Made by a program: the position numbers and the translations under genes | Notes under the pieces: generated by a model | What the model was told of the DNA's origin: nothing | Database searches by the model: none | What the model saw: only the letters and a program-made list of their open reading frames with translations | Shown here: in pieces, positions 44,540 through 53,298 of the stretch | Position numbering within the stretch: position 1 is the stretch's first letter | How the letters are laid out: each line of letters begins with the position of its first letter | NCBI GenBank assembly: GCA_964585385.1 | Contig: CAZPDP010000011.1 | Location: forward strand, 22,208 to 86,207 | DNA from: JAGXLC01 sp964585385 | Lineage (GTDB): Bacteria > Bacteroidota > Bacteroidia > Bacteroidales > UBA12077 | Direction: 5' to 3' | Length of the DNA stretch: 64,000 nucleotides

Positions 44540-44902
44540 TTACTCTATTAACATTTCATAAGGAATTCCCAACTCCTTATGCAAATTCTTTATCATTCGC
44601 AGATTTAAGTTCCGCTCCCTATTCATAACTTTAGAAACAAGTCCTTTATCACCTATTATTCCAACCAGGTCCTTTCGTTTTAGTCCATTTTCTTCCAGAT
44701 AATATTCAATTACATCAATTGGATCTGCATCCTTAATAGCATAATATTCTTCTTCATATTTTTCAACAAGAAGAGCTAACAGTTCTAATTCCTCGCCTTC
44801 TGGTGTTCCGGGAACAGCGTCTTGTATTTCTTCTATTCTTTCCAAAGCTGCATTATATTCTTTCTCATTCTTGATGAGCTTTGGTCTTTCAAGTGTTTTC
44901 AT
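44540..44902 (-). CDS. higA: HigA-type antitoxin with helix-turn-helix
   Basis: A 120-residue protein with a helical N-terminal half and a C-terminal Xre-like helix-turn-helix (LKRKDLVGIIGDKGLVSKVM near 74-93). This is the HigA2/YgjM type that neutralises a HigB mRNA-interferase toxin. The segment LEEWM-like repeats are absent. It lies 64 bases downstream of the toxin gene on the same strand, the toxin-first order typical of higBA. It probably binds the operator palindrome upstream of higB. Confidence 0.88.
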   Translation of the reverse strand: MKTLERPKLIKNEKEYNAALERIEEIQDAVPGTPEGEELELLALLVEKYEEEYYAIKDADPIDVIEYYLEENGLKRKDLVGIIGDKGLVSKVMNRERNLNLRMIKNLHKELGIPYEMLIE

Positions 44903-44966
44903 AGGTTGATTTTTGGTTTGATTATTAATGCATTATTCAATATAATTGTTAATGCACCTAAGTTGA

Positions 44967-45260
44967 TTAGATTGTGTTGGCATCAATTTTATCGTACTCT
45001 GCATGTGTCCCAATAAATCTAACATATGCAATTTTTACATTAAAATTAAATTTCAATACCAACCGGTATTTATTTCCCCGAAAATCAATAATAACACGCG
45101 AATTGTTTAATATACTCACTCCAGGAAAATAATCCTTAACTTCATTTACATTTTCAAAGTGCCCTTTCTTCAGTCCTTTCTCAATCACAGATAAAGCATT
45201 TTTACTATCCGGATGTTTCTTTACATGTTCTCTAAATCGTTTAAAAGTTATTACTCGCAT
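44967..45260 (-). CDS. higB: HigB-type toxin (mRNA interferase)
   Basis: A 97-residue protein of the RelE/HigB fold, which cuts mRNA on the ribosome. The family signature is YRLVLKFNFNVKIAYVRFIG near residues 66-85, followed by THAEYDKID at 86-94, with the catalytic His. It starts from the ATG at 45260, behind a promoter overlapped by a 31-base palindrome. Confidence 0.92.
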   Translation of the reverse strand: MRVITFKRFREHVKKHPDSKNALSVIEKGLKKGHFENVNEVKDYFPGVSILNNSRVIIDFRGNKYRLVLKFNFNVKIAYVRFIGTHAEYDKIDANTI

Positions 45261-45279
45261 TTAACTGTATATTTATACG

Positions 45280-45320
45280 TACAAATTTACAAAAAAGTTG
45301 TCAAATTGACAACTTTTTTG
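45280..45320 (-). promoter_or_regulatory. higBA promoter and operator palindrome
   Basis: CAAAAAAGTTGTCAA (45290-45304) and TTGACAACTTTTTTG (45306-45320) form a perfect palindrome with one central base. On the minus strand TAAATTTG, a -7 match, follows it directly, so a bound HigA would cover the promoter. Confidence 0.7.
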
Positions 45321-45544
45321 TATATCAATACCTACATTTTGTTTTTATTCTTTCAATTGTCTTAGAATGTTGTAGCGTCCATATTTTATGCATCGAGGGT
45401 TGAAATATGCGAAAAATGGAAGTCCTTAAGCAGGAAAAGCAGGCTTATTTTGTATGTTTTACTGCAAAATGTGCCTGCTCCGGGAAAAATCAATTCTCTA
45501 ATATTGGTATCCTCAAAAGCCAGCATAACCACTTGGCTGTGCCC
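45321..45544. other. Intergenic stretch between higBA and the tRNA terminator
   Basis: No gene is supported. A 68-codon frame crosses it into the tRNA region and is rejected. Confidence 0.5.
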
Positions 45545-45573
45545 AAAAAAAAGCCCCTTCTTCCGAAGAGGCT
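45545..45573 (-). terminator. Terminator of the tRNA-Gly/tRNA-Leu transcript
   Basis: AGCCCCTTC (45552-45560) pairs with GAAGAGGCT (45565-45573), one wobble; on the minus strand eight T follow. It lies 21 bases past the end of tRNA-Leu. Confidence 0.8.
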
Positions 45574-45594
45574 CTCAATATCCTGTCTCTTAGG

Positions 45595-45680
45595 TACCCA
45601 GGGCGGGACTTGAACCCGCACAGCCAAGTATGGCCATTGGATTTTAAGTCCAACGCGTCTACCAATTCCGCCACCTGGGC
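45595..45680 (-). tRNA. tRNA-Leu (anticodon TAA)
   Basis: An 86-base type II tRNA. Acceptor GCCCAGG pairs with CCTGGGT (G-U at the end), with discriminator A. The D arm (GGCGGAATTGGTAGACGC), anticodon arm with TAA, long variable arm and GGTTCAAGTCC T arm are all readable. CCA is not encoded. Confidence 0.95.
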
Positions 45681-45687
45681 ACAATTG

Positions 45688-45760
45688 AGCGAGAAACGGG
45701 ACTCGAACCCGCGACCCCAACCTTGGCAAGGTTGTGCTCTACCAACTGAGCTATTCTCGC
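45688..45760 (-). tRNA. tRNA-Gly (anticodon GCC)
   Basis: A 73-base tRNA. Acceptor GCGAGAA pairs with TTCTCGC, discriminator T. The D arm AGCTCAGTTGGTAGAGC, anticodon stem AACCT / AGGTT with GCC, and the GGTTCGAGTCC T arm are intact. It lies seven bases upstream of tRNA-Leu, so both share one transcript. Confidence 0.95.
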
Positions 45761-46017
45761 ATTAAATAGTGTAAGAACGTAGCATATATCGAAAAATGCG
45801 TGTGCAAATATATCTATTTTTTTTATTTTCCAAAAGTTAAAACTGATTTTTTTTCGTTCACAGCAAAACGAAGGCCATTACCTGTTCTTATTGATAAACT
45901 TTTGCAGAATCAGATTGGATAACGGATGCTTTTTCACTATCCCTGTAAAAATCGGAACAGGCTGTTCAAACCACTCAACTTAGGTCACCTGAGTTCGATT
46001 TAAAGACGAACGCTCAA
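45761..46017. other. Noncoding repeat-rich region upstream of the tRNA genes
   Basis: No gene. The tRNA promoter should lie at the left. 45955-45984 (ACAGGCTGTTCAAACCACTC and on) is about 87% identical to the inverse of 41412-41441. A GTTCG/CGAAC hairpin occurs at 45993-46011. Confidence 0.5.
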
Positions 46018-46319
46018 TATAGCTGGTATTCAGATAGCCCCCGCCTTTAGGTGGGGGGTCGTCTATAATAAAGAGCCAGTGATTTTTGATAATTTTATAA
46101 ATTAAATTACAAAATTATCAAAAATCCTTATAATGAGCCTTTTACAAGGGGCTGTCTAAAAAGTTCTTATGAGACTAAATCTGAAAATCAAGCTTTACCC
46201 CCGACCCTAAAAAGAGGCTGATTTTCAGCAACTTCACCCTTTAGGGCAAGGGGCAAAAAGTTGTTGAAAATCTTGTTTTATTTCTTTTTAGACAGCCTCC
46301 TATCTGAATACCAGCTATA
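46018..46319. repeat. Nested palindrome cluster with MITE-like core
   Basis: A perfect 20-base inverted repeat (TATAGCTGGTATTCAGATAG, 46018-46037 and 46300-46319) encloses three others. One is a CCCCGCC/GGTGGGG hairpin at 46038-46058. The second is a perfect 16-base stem GATTTTTGATAATTTT (46081-46096) with its inverse at 46111-46126. The third is an element with GGCTGTCTAAAAAG ends (46150-46163 and 46284-46297), similar in its ends to 12978-13100. No open frame lies inside. Confidence 0.75.
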
Positions 46320-46342
46320 TACAAATTTATCTTATATCGAGT

Positions 46343-49300
46343 TCACGTTAGGTCATAAATAGGCAGCTCTATGAAAAAGGTAGTTCCTTCATTAACCCGG
46401 GTTTCATACCAAATCCTGCCTCCCGTGTCTTCGATGATCTTTTTGGAGATAGCCAGGCCCATGCCCATGCCTCCTGACTTGGTAGTAAAATTGGGCGCAA
46501 AAAGTTTGTCCTTAATATTATCCGGAATACCTGCCCCATTGTCCGTTATGATTATAAGAACTTTATGATCCGCTGATTTCAGTCCTATTTTCACCTGTCC
46601 TTTCCTTGTTTTGGGAATCGACTGGATTCCGTTTTTTACCAGGTTGTTCAAAACACGCCCTATCTGATCCTGGTCGGCATAAACATACAACGTTTTTCCG
46701 GTATAATCCTCAAGTCTTACTGTTACATTTTCCGTATTCTCAAACAACTGTACAATACCTTTAGCCTGCTCATTGATGCTGATTTTTTCATTTTTTGCCC
46801 TGGGCATCTTGGCGAAGTTTGAAAATTCAGTAGCAATATCTGATAAAGTATTGATTTGACTAATCATGGATTGTGTAAACTGTTTCATTCTCTCGTCAAA
46901 ATTATCCACTTTATCATCCCAGGCCCGTTTCAGGTATTGCACTTTCAGTTTCATGGGTGTCAACGGATTCTTAATTTCATGGGCAATTTGTTTTGCCATT
47001 TCACGCCATGCCGATTCTCGCTCGGTTTGTGCCAGTTTCCTGGCGTTTTCCTCCAACTCATCTACCATCCTGTTGTATTCGCTAATCAGTTCACCCACTT
47101 CATCATGACTTTGATATTCAATTTTTTCATTGGTTTGTCCGAGCCCTACTTTTCTCATCTTCTGCTGAATCAGACGTAATGGCCTGGTAATATTATTGGA
47201 TACAAACACCGCAACAATAGTCCCAAGGATAATGAGGAATACATAAATATTGACCATAACCATCACTATAGTGTAAATTTCCTCCTGAAGCGCTTGCTGT
47301 TTGGTAAAATAAGGCAGGTTAAGATAAGCAAGCTTGTAGCCATCTACATTATAGAAAGGAACATAAGCAGAGTGGTATTTCATCTCTCCAATGGATTCTG
47401 TATGGATAAATTTGGGCTGATTGTGTATGGCAAGTTCCTTAAATGCTTCAGGATTCATTCTTCTGCTCATCAGGCCTTTATCAAATATTTGTGGCCGTGA
47501 GGAAGCCAGCAGATTCCCATCCAGATCATACAGGTTCATATCAATATAAAACACATTGGAAAATTTTGTCAGCAACTGGGTAAGGTAAGGTTCATAATTC
47601 TGGTAAAGCTGAGCCTCCATTCCAAGTTTGCTATCCAGTTCCACTATAATGGATTGCAGCTTTTCAGAGATAGATTCTTTCTGCTTATTACGGAATTGCT
47701 GAGAAGTATAATAGACTGTAACTGTGCCTACAGCTATTAGGGAGAGGAACAGGAGTAAAATCATGGAAAGTTTAATCTTATTCTTAAAATTGTAATTAAA
47801 ACGCCTTACATTTCCCGGAAAATCGAGAAAAAATACAAACAGTATGAAAATAAGATAAAACAGGGCAAAAATGTAGGCAAACTGTGCCAGCAAATCCAGG
47901 AAGTCACGGTTGGACTTACTGATAAGAATGGTAGTGTTTTCGTCGGCATTATAAATTAAATGATTGTACCCACCCACATTCGTAAATGTGTATTTCTTTT
48001 GGGTTTTGAAAACACTGGTCAGTTCCATGGGGAAATCATAATCCCCCGAACGCCTAATCAACTGCGTGGATTTATACTTAGCATAAGTGTATTCATTGAG
48101 CGGGCCGGGTTGTGCCAGTTCCTTATCCAGCAAAAGCTCGGGATATCCAAGTTGTGTATTGGTCAGTTTCGAATCCAGGGAAATGTACAGCGTCTTCCCC
48201 TCTTTGCCGTTTTTATAGTGAATCAATCCAATATAACTGATCCTCCCATTCAGGTTATCCAGAAAGTAGAAATTGCTGTTTGAAAGCGGTATACCTTCTT
48301 CCTGCAGCATCTCTTCGAAAAAACTATAGCAATGATAAATTTCAGTAGCATTCTCCTGGTAGACTTCCAGCTCATCTACTGAATCACAGACCGATACCTG
48401 TAAATCATATTTTCTGAAATACCCGTTGAAGTATTCATTCTGAAGGTAGTCGTAAATATTAGGTTCGTTTTCAAGATGACTCTTCATATAATCCTGAAGC
48501 ACTTCATCTTCATTAATTTTTGCTTCAATGCCCGAAAGCAAATATTCACCTGTTCTGTCTCTTTCATTCTCCAGGTTTGTTACCAGAATCCTCCTCTTTT
48601 GCTTTTCTTTTTTATCGGTATGATATTCAGTAAAATAGGTTAAAAATAAAACCGAGAGGAAAATTACCAGAACGTTTCTTGTATAATGCAGTAATGGGTA
48701 TTTCAACACAAATAAAACGAATAGAAAACAGGCAGAAAGGAAAAAGAACAGGGTAACAATCTGGATCGGGTAAATAATAAAAAACGCAGGAACACTCAAT
48801 ATGATGGTGGGAATTATAAAGCCGTACAGAAAAATTTTACGGTCTGAGTAGAAACTTACCCAACGAACAAAGGCATGCAATAAAAGGAAATAATTTACCA
48901 GTACAAGAAATATGGAAAATAAGGCGAACAAGCTGTAGACTGTAACATTAAAAAAATTGTACAGGGTAATGGATATGCTGGAATTGTATATGAGCGAATA
49001 AATCAGGTAATGAGAAAAAATAAACCACCCAATATTAACCAGGGCCAGTAAAATGTGCATTGAATATTTCCCGGTTTTTCCTGCGTTAAAATATGGGCCT
49101 TTGGATAAGTAAAATCTGTTGAACAGAAAAAGAATAAACCAGATACTAGAAAGCAGTAACATCAAATCGCCCAGGCTTGGTATAAAAGATGAGGATGCAT
49201 AATACACAGGGTCAAAGGCTGGAAACCGATAAAGTGCAGCCGGTACTCCAAAGCTTACCGTAATGTATCGAATGATAAAAAGCAGTAAAACTGCTGCCAA

Positions 49301-50005
49301 AAACCATATCCAGCGCAAGGAAGTCCGGGATTTCTTTCGAATCAACTCATGCAAGAAGAATAACAAGAAAATAAATATCAAAACATATCCATATCCTGCA
49401 ACACTGAAAGCATTTGTTTTTTCGGGCCGGTACTTTTCAGGTTCTATAGAAAACAGGTATTCACCCCTGTGGTCTTTTACCTGAACACCCTTTGAGGGTT
49501 CAAAAACAATTTCAGCTTCAGACGGAAGACCAAAATCTTCTTGAAACTTATCGTTTATATACTTATTTTCATAAGAGTAGTTTTTCTTGATAAGGATGAA
49601 GCCGAAAATAGTATACCTCTCATAATCTTTTTTATGAATCCAGTACCAGCCATTGATCAGGTTATGTATTCCGGGAGAAAAATTGCTTATAATTTTGTTG
49701 TAAGGTATTTTATTATCGCTCCAGAAAATAAATTCATTGTCCTCTATTACACCATAATCTATGCCATTATCCCTGATATTTTTTGCGAAATCTCTGAATA
49801 GTTTCTCAATGGATGATGAATCGGAAAGGATATTTTCAAGCCGGATAAAATCATTATCTATTTGTTTCTTTTTCTTTAACAATATCTGGCGGACCTCCTC
49901 TGAATCAACATATTTGGTTTGACTTGTCCGGTTATTGTAATCGGCAACAAGGGTGACAACAATTGCTGATATCAAAAGGATAAGAAATAGCTTCAATCGA
50001 TTCAT
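46343..50005 (-). CDS. Large membrane sensor histidine kinase
   Basis: A 1220-residue kinase. It has an N-terminal helix, an extracytoplasmic region to about 200, roughly eight to nine helices (about 200-470), a second sensor region to about 730, another helix and extracytoplasmic segment, then a helix-HAMP unit (RPLRLIQQKMRKVG). The kinase part has the phospho-acceptor His1009 in QIAHEIKNPLTP, an N box NNLVKNGIQS, DNGAGIP, FAPNFTT and GGMGMGLAIS. It resembles the NtrY class in its kinase core but is far longer. No response regulator is adjacent, so its partner is elsewhere. The signal is unknown. Confidence 0.9.
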   Translation of the reverse strand: MNRLKLFLILLISAIVVTLVADYNNRTSQTKYVDSEEVRQILLKKKKQIDNDFIRLENILSDSSSIEKLFRDFAKNIRDNGIDYGVIEDNEFIFWSDNKIPYNKIISNFSPGIHNLINGWYWIHKKDYERYTIFGFILIKKNYSYENKYINDKFQEDFGLPSEAEIVFEPSKGVQVKDHRGEYLFSIEPEKYRPEKTNAFSVAGYGYVLIFIFLLFFLHELIRKKSRTSLRWIWFLAAVLLLFIIRYITVSFGVPAALYRFPAFDPVYYASSSFIPSLGDLMLLLSSIWFILFLFNRFYLSKGPYFNAGKTGKYSMHILLALVNIGWFIFSHYLIYSLIYNSSISITLYNFFNVTVYSLFALFSIFLVLVNYFLLLHAFVRWVSFYSDRKIFLYGFIIPTIILSVPAFFIIYPIQIVTLFFFLSACFLFVLFVLKYPLLHYTRNVLVIFLSVLFLTYFTEYHTDKKEKQKRRILVTNLENERDRTGEYLLSGIEAKINEDEVLQDYMKSHLENEPNIYDYLQNEYFNGYFRKYDLQVSVCDSVDELEVYQENATEIYHCYSFFEEMLQEEGIPLSNSNFYFLDNLNGRISYIGLIHYKNGKEGKTLYISLDSKLTNTQLGYPELLLDKELAQPGPLNEYTYAKYKSTQLIRRSGDYDFPMELTSVFKTQKKYTFTNVGGYNHLIYNADENTTILISKSNRDFLDLLAQFAYIFALFYLIFILFVFFLDFPGNVRRFNYNFKNKIKLSMILLLFLSLIAVGTVTVYYTSQQFRNKQKESISEKLQSIIVELDSKLGMEAQLYQNYEPYLTQLLTKFSNVFYIDMNLYDLDGNLLASSRPQIFDKGLMSRRMNPEAFKELAIHNQPKFIHTESIGEMKYHSAYVPFYNVDGYKLAYLNLPYFTKQQALQEEIYTIVMVMVNIYVFLIILGTIVAVFVSNNITRPLRLIQQKMRKVGLGQTNEKIEYQSHDEVGELISEYNRMVDELEENARKLAQTERESAWREMAKQIAHEIKNPLTPMKLKVQYLKRAWDDKVDNFDERMKQFTQSMISQINTLSDIATEFSNFAKMPRAKNEKISINEQAKGIVQLFENTENVTVRLEDYTGKTLYVYADQDQIGRVLNNLVKNGIQSIPKTRKGQVKIGLKSADHKVLIIITDNGAGIPDNIKDKLFAPNFTTKSGGMGMGLAISKKIIEDTGGRIWYETRVNEGTTFFIELPIYDLT

Positions 50006-50036
50006 AATAGCTAAAGTTAATTAGACAGAAATTCAA

Positions 50037-50513
50037 TCAGGAACCGTGATGATAGGGCTCTCCCTTTATAATTGTAAGGGCCCTGTAAAGTTGTTCGGCA
50101 AAGATCAATCTTACAATCTGATGTGAGAAAGTCATCCTGGACAAAGAGATTTTCATATCAGCCCTTTTTTTTACTTCATCGGAGAATCCGTAAGCCCCTC
50201 CGATAACAAAATATAGCTGTTGCATACTTTGGGTCATGGTTTTCTGCAACCAGGAAGCGAAAGCTTCAGAAGTAAACTCCCTGCCTCTATTGTCAAGCAA
50301 TACCATCAATGAATTATCTTTCAAAAATTTCATAATAACTCTTCCTTCATTGAGCATAATTTCTTCCCGGGTCATTTTCCCCGCATTCTTAATTCCTGGT
50401 AACTCCTTAATTTCAAAAGGAATGTAATGCTTCACCCGATTTATATATTCTTCCAGCCCTTTCTCAATGTGTGATTCTTTGGTCTTCCCCACCACTATTA
50501 AAGTAACTTTCAT
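50037..50513 (-). CDS. rlmH: 23S rRNA (pseudouridine1915-N3)-methyltransferase
   Basis: A 158-residue SPOUT methyltransferase acting on helix 69 of 23S rRNA in the assembled ribosome. Signatures are LLDNRGREFTSEAFASWL near 73-90, FVIGGAYGFSDEV near 103-115 (SAM knot), and the C-terminal EQLYRALTIIKGEPYHH. Length equals the family norm. It lies 31 bases upstream of the kinase gene on the same strand and could be co-transcribed with it. Confidence 0.97.
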   Translation of the reverse strand: MKVTLIVVGKTKESHIEKGLEEYINRVKHYIPFEIKELPGIKNAGKMTREEIMLNEGRVIMKFLKDNSLMVLLDNRGREFTSEAFASWLQKTMTQSMQQLYFVIGGAYGFSDEVKKRADMKISLSRMTFSHQIVRLIFAEQLYRALTIIKGEPYHHGS

Positions 50514-50613
50514 AATTTCAGTAAATAGTATTCATTTCCAAAAGTAATAATTGCCGAGCTGTTTTTTTAATTATGAAATAAATTTTATCTTAGCTTTAGA
50601 AAATACTTTTTTC

Positions 50614-50671
50614 ATTAACCGGTATTTTTGGTTCAGTTTTTGCTGCCTATATTTCTATTATACCGGTTAAT
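50614..50671 (+). promoter_or_regulatory. Inverted repeat around the DUF4783-nadC promoter
   Basis: ATTAACCGGTA (50614-50624) and its exact inverse TACCGGTTAAT (50661-50671) flank a -7-like TATTTTTG (50623-50630). The gene starts at 50683. A repressor site or RNA structure is possible. Confidence 0.5.
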
Positions 50672-50682
50672 ATTAATCAAAT

Positions 50683-51090
50683 ATGAATTATCCTACAAAA
50701 ATAATACCTATTCTTGTCTTTTTTGCATTTTTAATGCATGGAGGGGTTAACACACCTGTGGAAGAGATTCCCAGGGACATTGCAATAGCTTTTAAAGTGG
50801 GGACTGCCAAGGAGCTTTCAAGATTCTTCAATGAAAACCTTGAGCTTTCGGTGATGGAGAAAGAAGACATATACAGTAAATCCCAGGCGGAAAGGATTAT
50901 GGATGATTTTTTCACTAAATACCCTCCTAAAAAATTTGAATTCATTCATAAGGGTGGCAAGGAAGATGCCCAGTATGCAATAGGTAAACTAGTGACTTTT
51001 AATGGTAATTTCAGAGTTTACATGCTATTAAAGAAAAAAAGCGGCAAGTTACTGATACACCAGTTAAGAATTGAAGAAGATCATGGATAA
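50683..51090 (+). CDS. DUF4783 family exported protein
   Basis: A 135-residue small protein with an N-terminal hydrophobic segment (about 6-20), probably exported. The body resembles the NTF2-like DUF4783 family of Bacteroidota (DIAIAFKVGTAKELSRFFN near 32-50 and the YAIGKLVTFNGNFRVYMLL strand pair). The gene is typically found next to nadC, as here, with an eight-base overlap. Function is unknown. Confidence 0.8.
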   Translation: MNYPTKIIPILVFFAFLMHGGVNTPVEEIPRDIAIAFKVGTAKELSRFFNENLELSVMEKEDIYSKSQAERIMDDFFTKYPPKKFEFIHKGGKEDAQYAIGKLVTFNGNFRVYMLLKKKSGKLLIHQLRIEEDHG

Positions 51091-51931
51091 TACTCCCCTT
51101 GAATCAATTATAGACTTAGCGATTAAAGAAGATATCGGAGACGGAGACCACTCCTCCCTGGCCTGTATTCCTTCAAAAAAGAAAGGGAAATACCAGTTAC
51201 TGATTAAAGAAAATGGAATTCTGGCCGGAGTTGAGGAAGCGCAAATGGTATTCAATAAAATAGATAAAAAAACCCGGTTAAAGGTTCATGTAGAGGACGG
51301 AAGTCTCGTAAAGCCCGGAGATGTGGTTTTTTATGCAGAAGGCAGAATTCAATCCCTGCTACAATCAGAAAGGCTAGCGCTCAACATTATGCAGAGGATG
51401 AGTGGTATAGCAACCCGTACTGCGGAATATGTAAAAAAACTTGAAGGACTGAATACCAAAGTGCTTGACACCCGGAAAACCACGCCCTGCAACAGGTATT
51501 TTGAAAAAAAAGCGGTAAAACTTGGTGGAGGAGAAAACCACCGAATGGGCCTGTATGATATGATTATGCTCAAAGACAACCACATTGACTTTGCAGGAGG
51601 CATTTCACAGGCCATCCGAAAAACATTGAAATACCTTCAGAAAAAGGAAAAATTACTTCAAATTGAAATTGAAGCAAGAAACCTCGATGAAGTGGAAGAG
51701 ATTTTGTCTGTAGGTGGTATTGACCGAATCATGCTGGATAATTTTACTCCTGAAGAAACCCGTAAAGCAGTTGAACTCATCAATGGCAAATTTGAAACCG
51801 AATCCTCAGGAGGTATTACCCTTGAAACCATAAGAAATTACGCAGAATGCGGGGTGGATTACGTTTCGGTAGGCGCCCTGACCCACAACATCAAAAGCCT
51901 CGACATGAGTTTAAAAGCAGTGGATTTTTAG
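51083..51931 (+). CDS. nadC: Quinolinate phosphoribosyltransferase (decarboxylating)
   Basis: A 282-residue enzyme that makes nicotinate mononucleotide from quinolinate and PRPP in de novo NAD synthesis. I use the ATG at 51083; the frame reaches a TTG at 51071. Signatures are EDIGDGDHSS near 16-25, NIMQRMSGIATRT near 98-110, LDTRKTTPCNRYFEKKAV near 127-144, GGGENHRMGLYDMIMLKDNH near 147-166, and the C-terminal SSGGIT...VDYVSVGALTHN. No nadA or nadB is nearby. Confidence 0.96.
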   Translation: MDNTPLESIIDLAIKEDIGDGDHSSLACIPSKKKGKYQLLIKENGILAGVEEAQMVFNKIDKKTRLKVHVEDGSLVKPGDVVFYAEGRIQSLLQSERLALNIMQRMSGIATRTAEYVKKLEGLNTKVLDTRKTTPCNRYFEKKAVKLGGGENHRMGLYDMIMLKDNHIDFAGGISQAIRKTLKYLQKKEKLLQIEIEARNLDEVEEILSVGGIDRIMLDNFTPEETRKAVELINGKFETESSGGITLETIRNYAECGVDYVSVGALTHNIKSLDMSLKAVDF

Positions 51932-52368
51932 TAAAACAGAGGATGAGTACCTTGAGCTTTTACATAACAGGCCTTCAGTTTTTCCAACCTATCAACCTCA
52001 TTTACAAGTTTTTTAAAGATTGCATCCATTCTAAATTCATAATTATTCATTCTCAATTCTTCGATTGCAAAACTTTTCCAGAAATCAATCCGATAAAAGT
52101 TTTATTACAAAAGAAAAATCCGTTATTTTTAACCCGAATAATTAACTTCGTTGAAGGCTTCGCCGTTCAAGAATTATCCCTGTCTCCGACAGCGACTTAG
52201 GTTCACTAAAATTTTTTTCAAAAATTTAAGTGAACCTAAGTCGGCATCGCCTTCGCGTAGCCGCTACGGCGGAGCAAGGGGTTAACCTACATTTTATTCA
52301 TATTTATAAAAATTTATGAATAATGCAGGTTAAACCTTTTTAAAAATATTTACTGAATACCTTTCTGT
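51932..52368. repeat. Intergenic palindromic repeats after nadC
   Basis: No gene is supported. AGGTTCACT ... AGTGAACCT (about 52199-52237) is a hairpin with an A/T-rich stem. TAACCTACATTTTATTCATA (52284-52303) faces TATGAATAATGCAGGTTA (52315-52332), and TTTATGAATAATGCAGGTTA (52313-52332) is identical to 34360-34379. Between them lies a GC-rich stretch (TCGCCTTCGCGTAGCCGCTA region) unlike its surroundings. Confidence 0.6.
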
Positions 52369-53298
52369 ATGGGAAGCACAATACTCGGTGCCTGGATTTA
52401 CAGCAGGCTTAAAAAAATCAAGGAGAAGGCCAAAGAAGTCTCACTTCCGGGGTTTTATAAACATTCCATTTATAATGTGGTAAAATTCTTTATTGACGGA
52501 GTACGCAAAGGATCTCTAACAACACGGGCATCTGCTGTGGCTTTTAATTTTGTCCTTGCTCTCTTCCCCGGAATTATCTTTCTATTTACATTGATTCCAT
52601 ACATACCCATAGAAAACTTCCAGACCGAACTTCTTCAATTATTCGAAAACACCATTCCCCATAACGCTTATAATTTTTTGGAAAGCACGCTGGAGGACAT
52701 CATTCTTGAAAAAAACTGGGGATTGCTTTCATTTGGTGCTCTGTTCAGCTTGTTCTTCTCAATGAATGGTATTCATGCCCTGATAGAAGCCTTCAATGCA
52801 ACCTTCCATGATATCGAAACCAGAAGCTGGGTTACCCAACGACTCATATCCATTTTGCTTGTTTTTATCCTGTTTTCAGTGGTTTTGATTGCCACCATAC
52901 TAATCATTTCAAGCCGGGCAGTATTAGACATGCTGGTTGAAAGCGGGATAATGGAACTTGGAGCTACCTACTACCTGATACTCATTGGTAAATGGGTTAT
53001 TATAATCTTTTCCCACTTACTTGCTATATCCTTCCTTTATTACATGGCTCCAGCCAAAAAGAGACACTGGAGCTTCTTTTCGCCAGGCTCTATAATGGCT
53101 ACTTTCCTAACTATCATCGCATCTTTGATATTTTCTTTTATCATCAATAATTTTGGGCAATTCAACAAATTATATGGTTCTATTGGAACACTGATGGTAA
53201 CACTCCTGTGGACTTATTTTAACTCCCTGGCTTTGATTATTGGTTTTGAGCTGAATGCGAGCATCAGCAATGTACAACTTAAATTCGAGGAAAAATGA
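52369..53298 (+). CDS. YihY/virulence factor BrkB family membrane protein
   Basis: A 309-residue membrane protein of the YihY/BrkB (UPF0761) family with about six helices. The signature RASAVAFNFVLALFPGIIFLF near residues 54-74 is typical, as is the C-terminal YGSIGTLMVTLLWTYFNSLALIIGFELNA. Members were once thought to be RNase BN, now considered incorrect. The physiological role is not settled. It overlaps pdxH by four bases (ATGA). Confidence 0.9.
   Translation: MGSTILGAWIYSRLKKIKEKAKEVSLPGFYKHSIYNVVKFFIDGVRKGSLTTRASAVAFNFVLALFPGIIFLFTLIPYIPIENFQTELLQLFENTIPHNAYNFLESTLEDIILEKNWGLLSFGALFSLFFSMNGIHALIEAFNATFHDIETRSWVTQRLISILLVFILFSVVLIATILIISSRAVLDMLVESGIMELGATYYLILIGKWVIIIFSHLLAISFLYYMAPAKKRHWSFFSPGSIMATFLTIIASLIFSFIINNFGQFNKLYGSIGTLMVTLLWTYFNSLALIIGFELNASISNVQLKFEEK

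Noticed and set aside
45407..45613. A 68-codon plus-strand frame
   Set aside because: It crosses a terminator and runs into tRNA-Leu, so it is not a gene.
51847..52200. A 117-codon plus-strand frame
   Set aside because: It overlaps the conserved end of nadC in another frame and then runs through palindromic repeats; no family resemblance.
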